The notes below the pieces were generated by a model. That model saw only the letters and a list, made by a program, of their open reading frames with translations, made no database searches and was not told where the DNA came from. The position numbers were made by a program, and so were the translations under genes. Below, piece after piece: positions 6,336-6,771 of a stretch of 6,771 nucleotides of DNA (position 1 is its first letter; every line of letters starts with the position of its first letter). The DNA comes from Gammaproteobacteria bacterium (lineage in GTDB: Bacteria > Pseudomonadota > Gammaproteobacteria > Eutrophobiales > Eutrophobiaceae): NCBI GenBank assembly GCA_015661095.1, contig JACVQI010000208.1, positions 1 to 6,771 on the forward strand, written 5' to 3'.

Positions 6336-6405
6336 CACAAGTATCAAGGTCAGATAGCCGTAATCCCGGCGCCATCCACGAAATAATTTACCAGGGGGAT
6401 GCAAG

Positions 6406-6522
6406 ATGAAGATTGCTCTCATTATAGGGTATCCCTCTGCTCGAATTTATGACGGTAGAACCGTTATCACCGTGTTTCCGATAATTGCAACCACTTCGCC
6501 TGCGGCGGCTGTCATCATGTAG
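6406..6522 (+). CDS. Doubtful 38-codon reading frame
   Basis: The frame starts MKIALIIGYPSARIYDG and ends AAAVIM before TAG. The only support is a purine-rich AGGGGG at 6393-6398, 7 bases before the ATG, and a position between a candidate promoter and the next gene, 10 bases upstream of its start. The product is unrecognised and has no clear domain. It may be a leader peptide or chance. Confidence 0.2.
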   Translation: MKIALIIGYPSARIYDGRTVITVFPIIATTSPAAAVIM

Positions 6523-6532
6523 AAATCGTCTC

Positions 6533-6771
6533 ATGCGATATCCGATAATTATTGTCCTTGTTGTAGGAGGGATTTTTCTGCTCGCCTGGCTGGTGAGCGG
6601 ACGCCGCATACCGGTTCTCGTTCACGCCGGTGCCGTCTTCGCAGCTCTTGCTACGATTGCATTTCTATTATGGCTGCGCAGCGGCGGAAAAGTAATCGAA
6701 CCTGTCGCCTGGATTGCCGTTATCCTGATGCCGGTACTGGTTTATGTCACTTTTGCCTTCGCCCATGCTAT
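6533..6771 (+). CDS. Small multi-span membrane protein (5' part, runs off the window)
   Basis: An ATG at 6533 opens a frame that stays open to the window edge, giving 79 complete codons. The product begins MRYPIIIVLVVGGIFLLAWLV and has three hydrophobic segments at about residues 4-21, 27-48 and 57-78. A basic turn (SGRR, 22-25) and a short polar stretch (RSGGKVIEP, 49-57) separate them. This favours an integral inner-membrane protein. No family is recognised. There is no strong Shine-Dalgarno sequence before the ATG, and an in-frame stop at 6482-6484 limits any upstream start. Confidence 0.55.
   Translation, partial: MRYPIIIVLVVGGIFLLAWLVSGRRIPVLVHAGAVFAALATIAFLLWLRSGGKVIEPVAWIAVILMPVLVYVTFAFAHA

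Larger units (their letters stand above)
6217..6532. other. 316-base region between the exported protein and the membrane protein
   Basis: This stretch lies between divergently read genes. It holds the ribosome binding site of the exported-protein gene, a perfect 8-bp palindrome at 6290-6308, a candidate plus-strand promoter at 6307-6335, and one doubtful short reading frame at 6406-6522. Minus-strand frames of 60-73 codons here have no protein-like features and were not accepted. No RNA family was recognised. Confidence 0.6.

Noticed and set aside
6388..6609. Minus-strand 73-codon frame
   Set aside because: Arg/Ser-rich composition with no recognisable features, antisense to the hydrophobic membrane-protein start.

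Overview
The window (about 6.8 kb, moderate GC) looks like an accessory or catabolic stretch of a bacterial chromosome, most likely from a gammaproteobacterium. That assignment is an inference from gene style, codon use and two kinds of small palindromic intergenic elements common in such genomes; no marker gene supports it. No rRNA, tRNA, CRISPR array, phage gene or full insertion sequence was recognised.

Layout, left to right. The 3' end of a gene resembling the carboxymuconolactone decarboxylase family (1-123) is followed after 7 bases by an alpha/beta hydrolase of the 'TGLGER' esterase type (131-829). Its last eight codons form part of a 112-bp tandem repeat (806-1058) that also carries two copies of a 76-bp MITE-like palindromic element. 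A convergent CocE/NonD-type (X-Pro dipeptidyl-peptidase-like) hydrolase follows on the minus strand (1065-2600). Divergent from it, across 116 bases, is an MFS transporter gene (2717-3867). This gene is broken: the frame changes near position 2994, and the region expected to encode TM4 and the start of the following loop is missing. Twelve bases later comes a third alpha/beta hydrolase (3880-4761), of the HGGG / hormone-sensitive-lipase-like type. A 139-bp element with 27-bp near-perfect inverted arms made of CACAGAGG-like units (4787-4925) sits directly before an aldo/keto reductase (4937-5905). The right end holds a minus-strand gene for a small exported four-cysteine protein (5938-6216), a regulatory-looking region with a palindrome overlapping a candidate promoter, and the start of a small membrane protein that runs off the window (6533 onward).

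How they may work together (inference): three unrelated serine hydrolases, a CMD-like protein, an organic-anion type MFS transporter and an NADPH-type reductase within 6 kb suggest uptake and breakdown of an ester, amide or lactone compound. The substrate cannot be read from the sequence. If the transporter lesion is real, the pathway may be decaying or supplied by another importer. The most unusual features are the tandem gene-end/MITE array, the transporter deletion, and the inverted-repeat element that occupies the place of the reductase's ribosome binding site. I did not find a convincing new multi-gene system.
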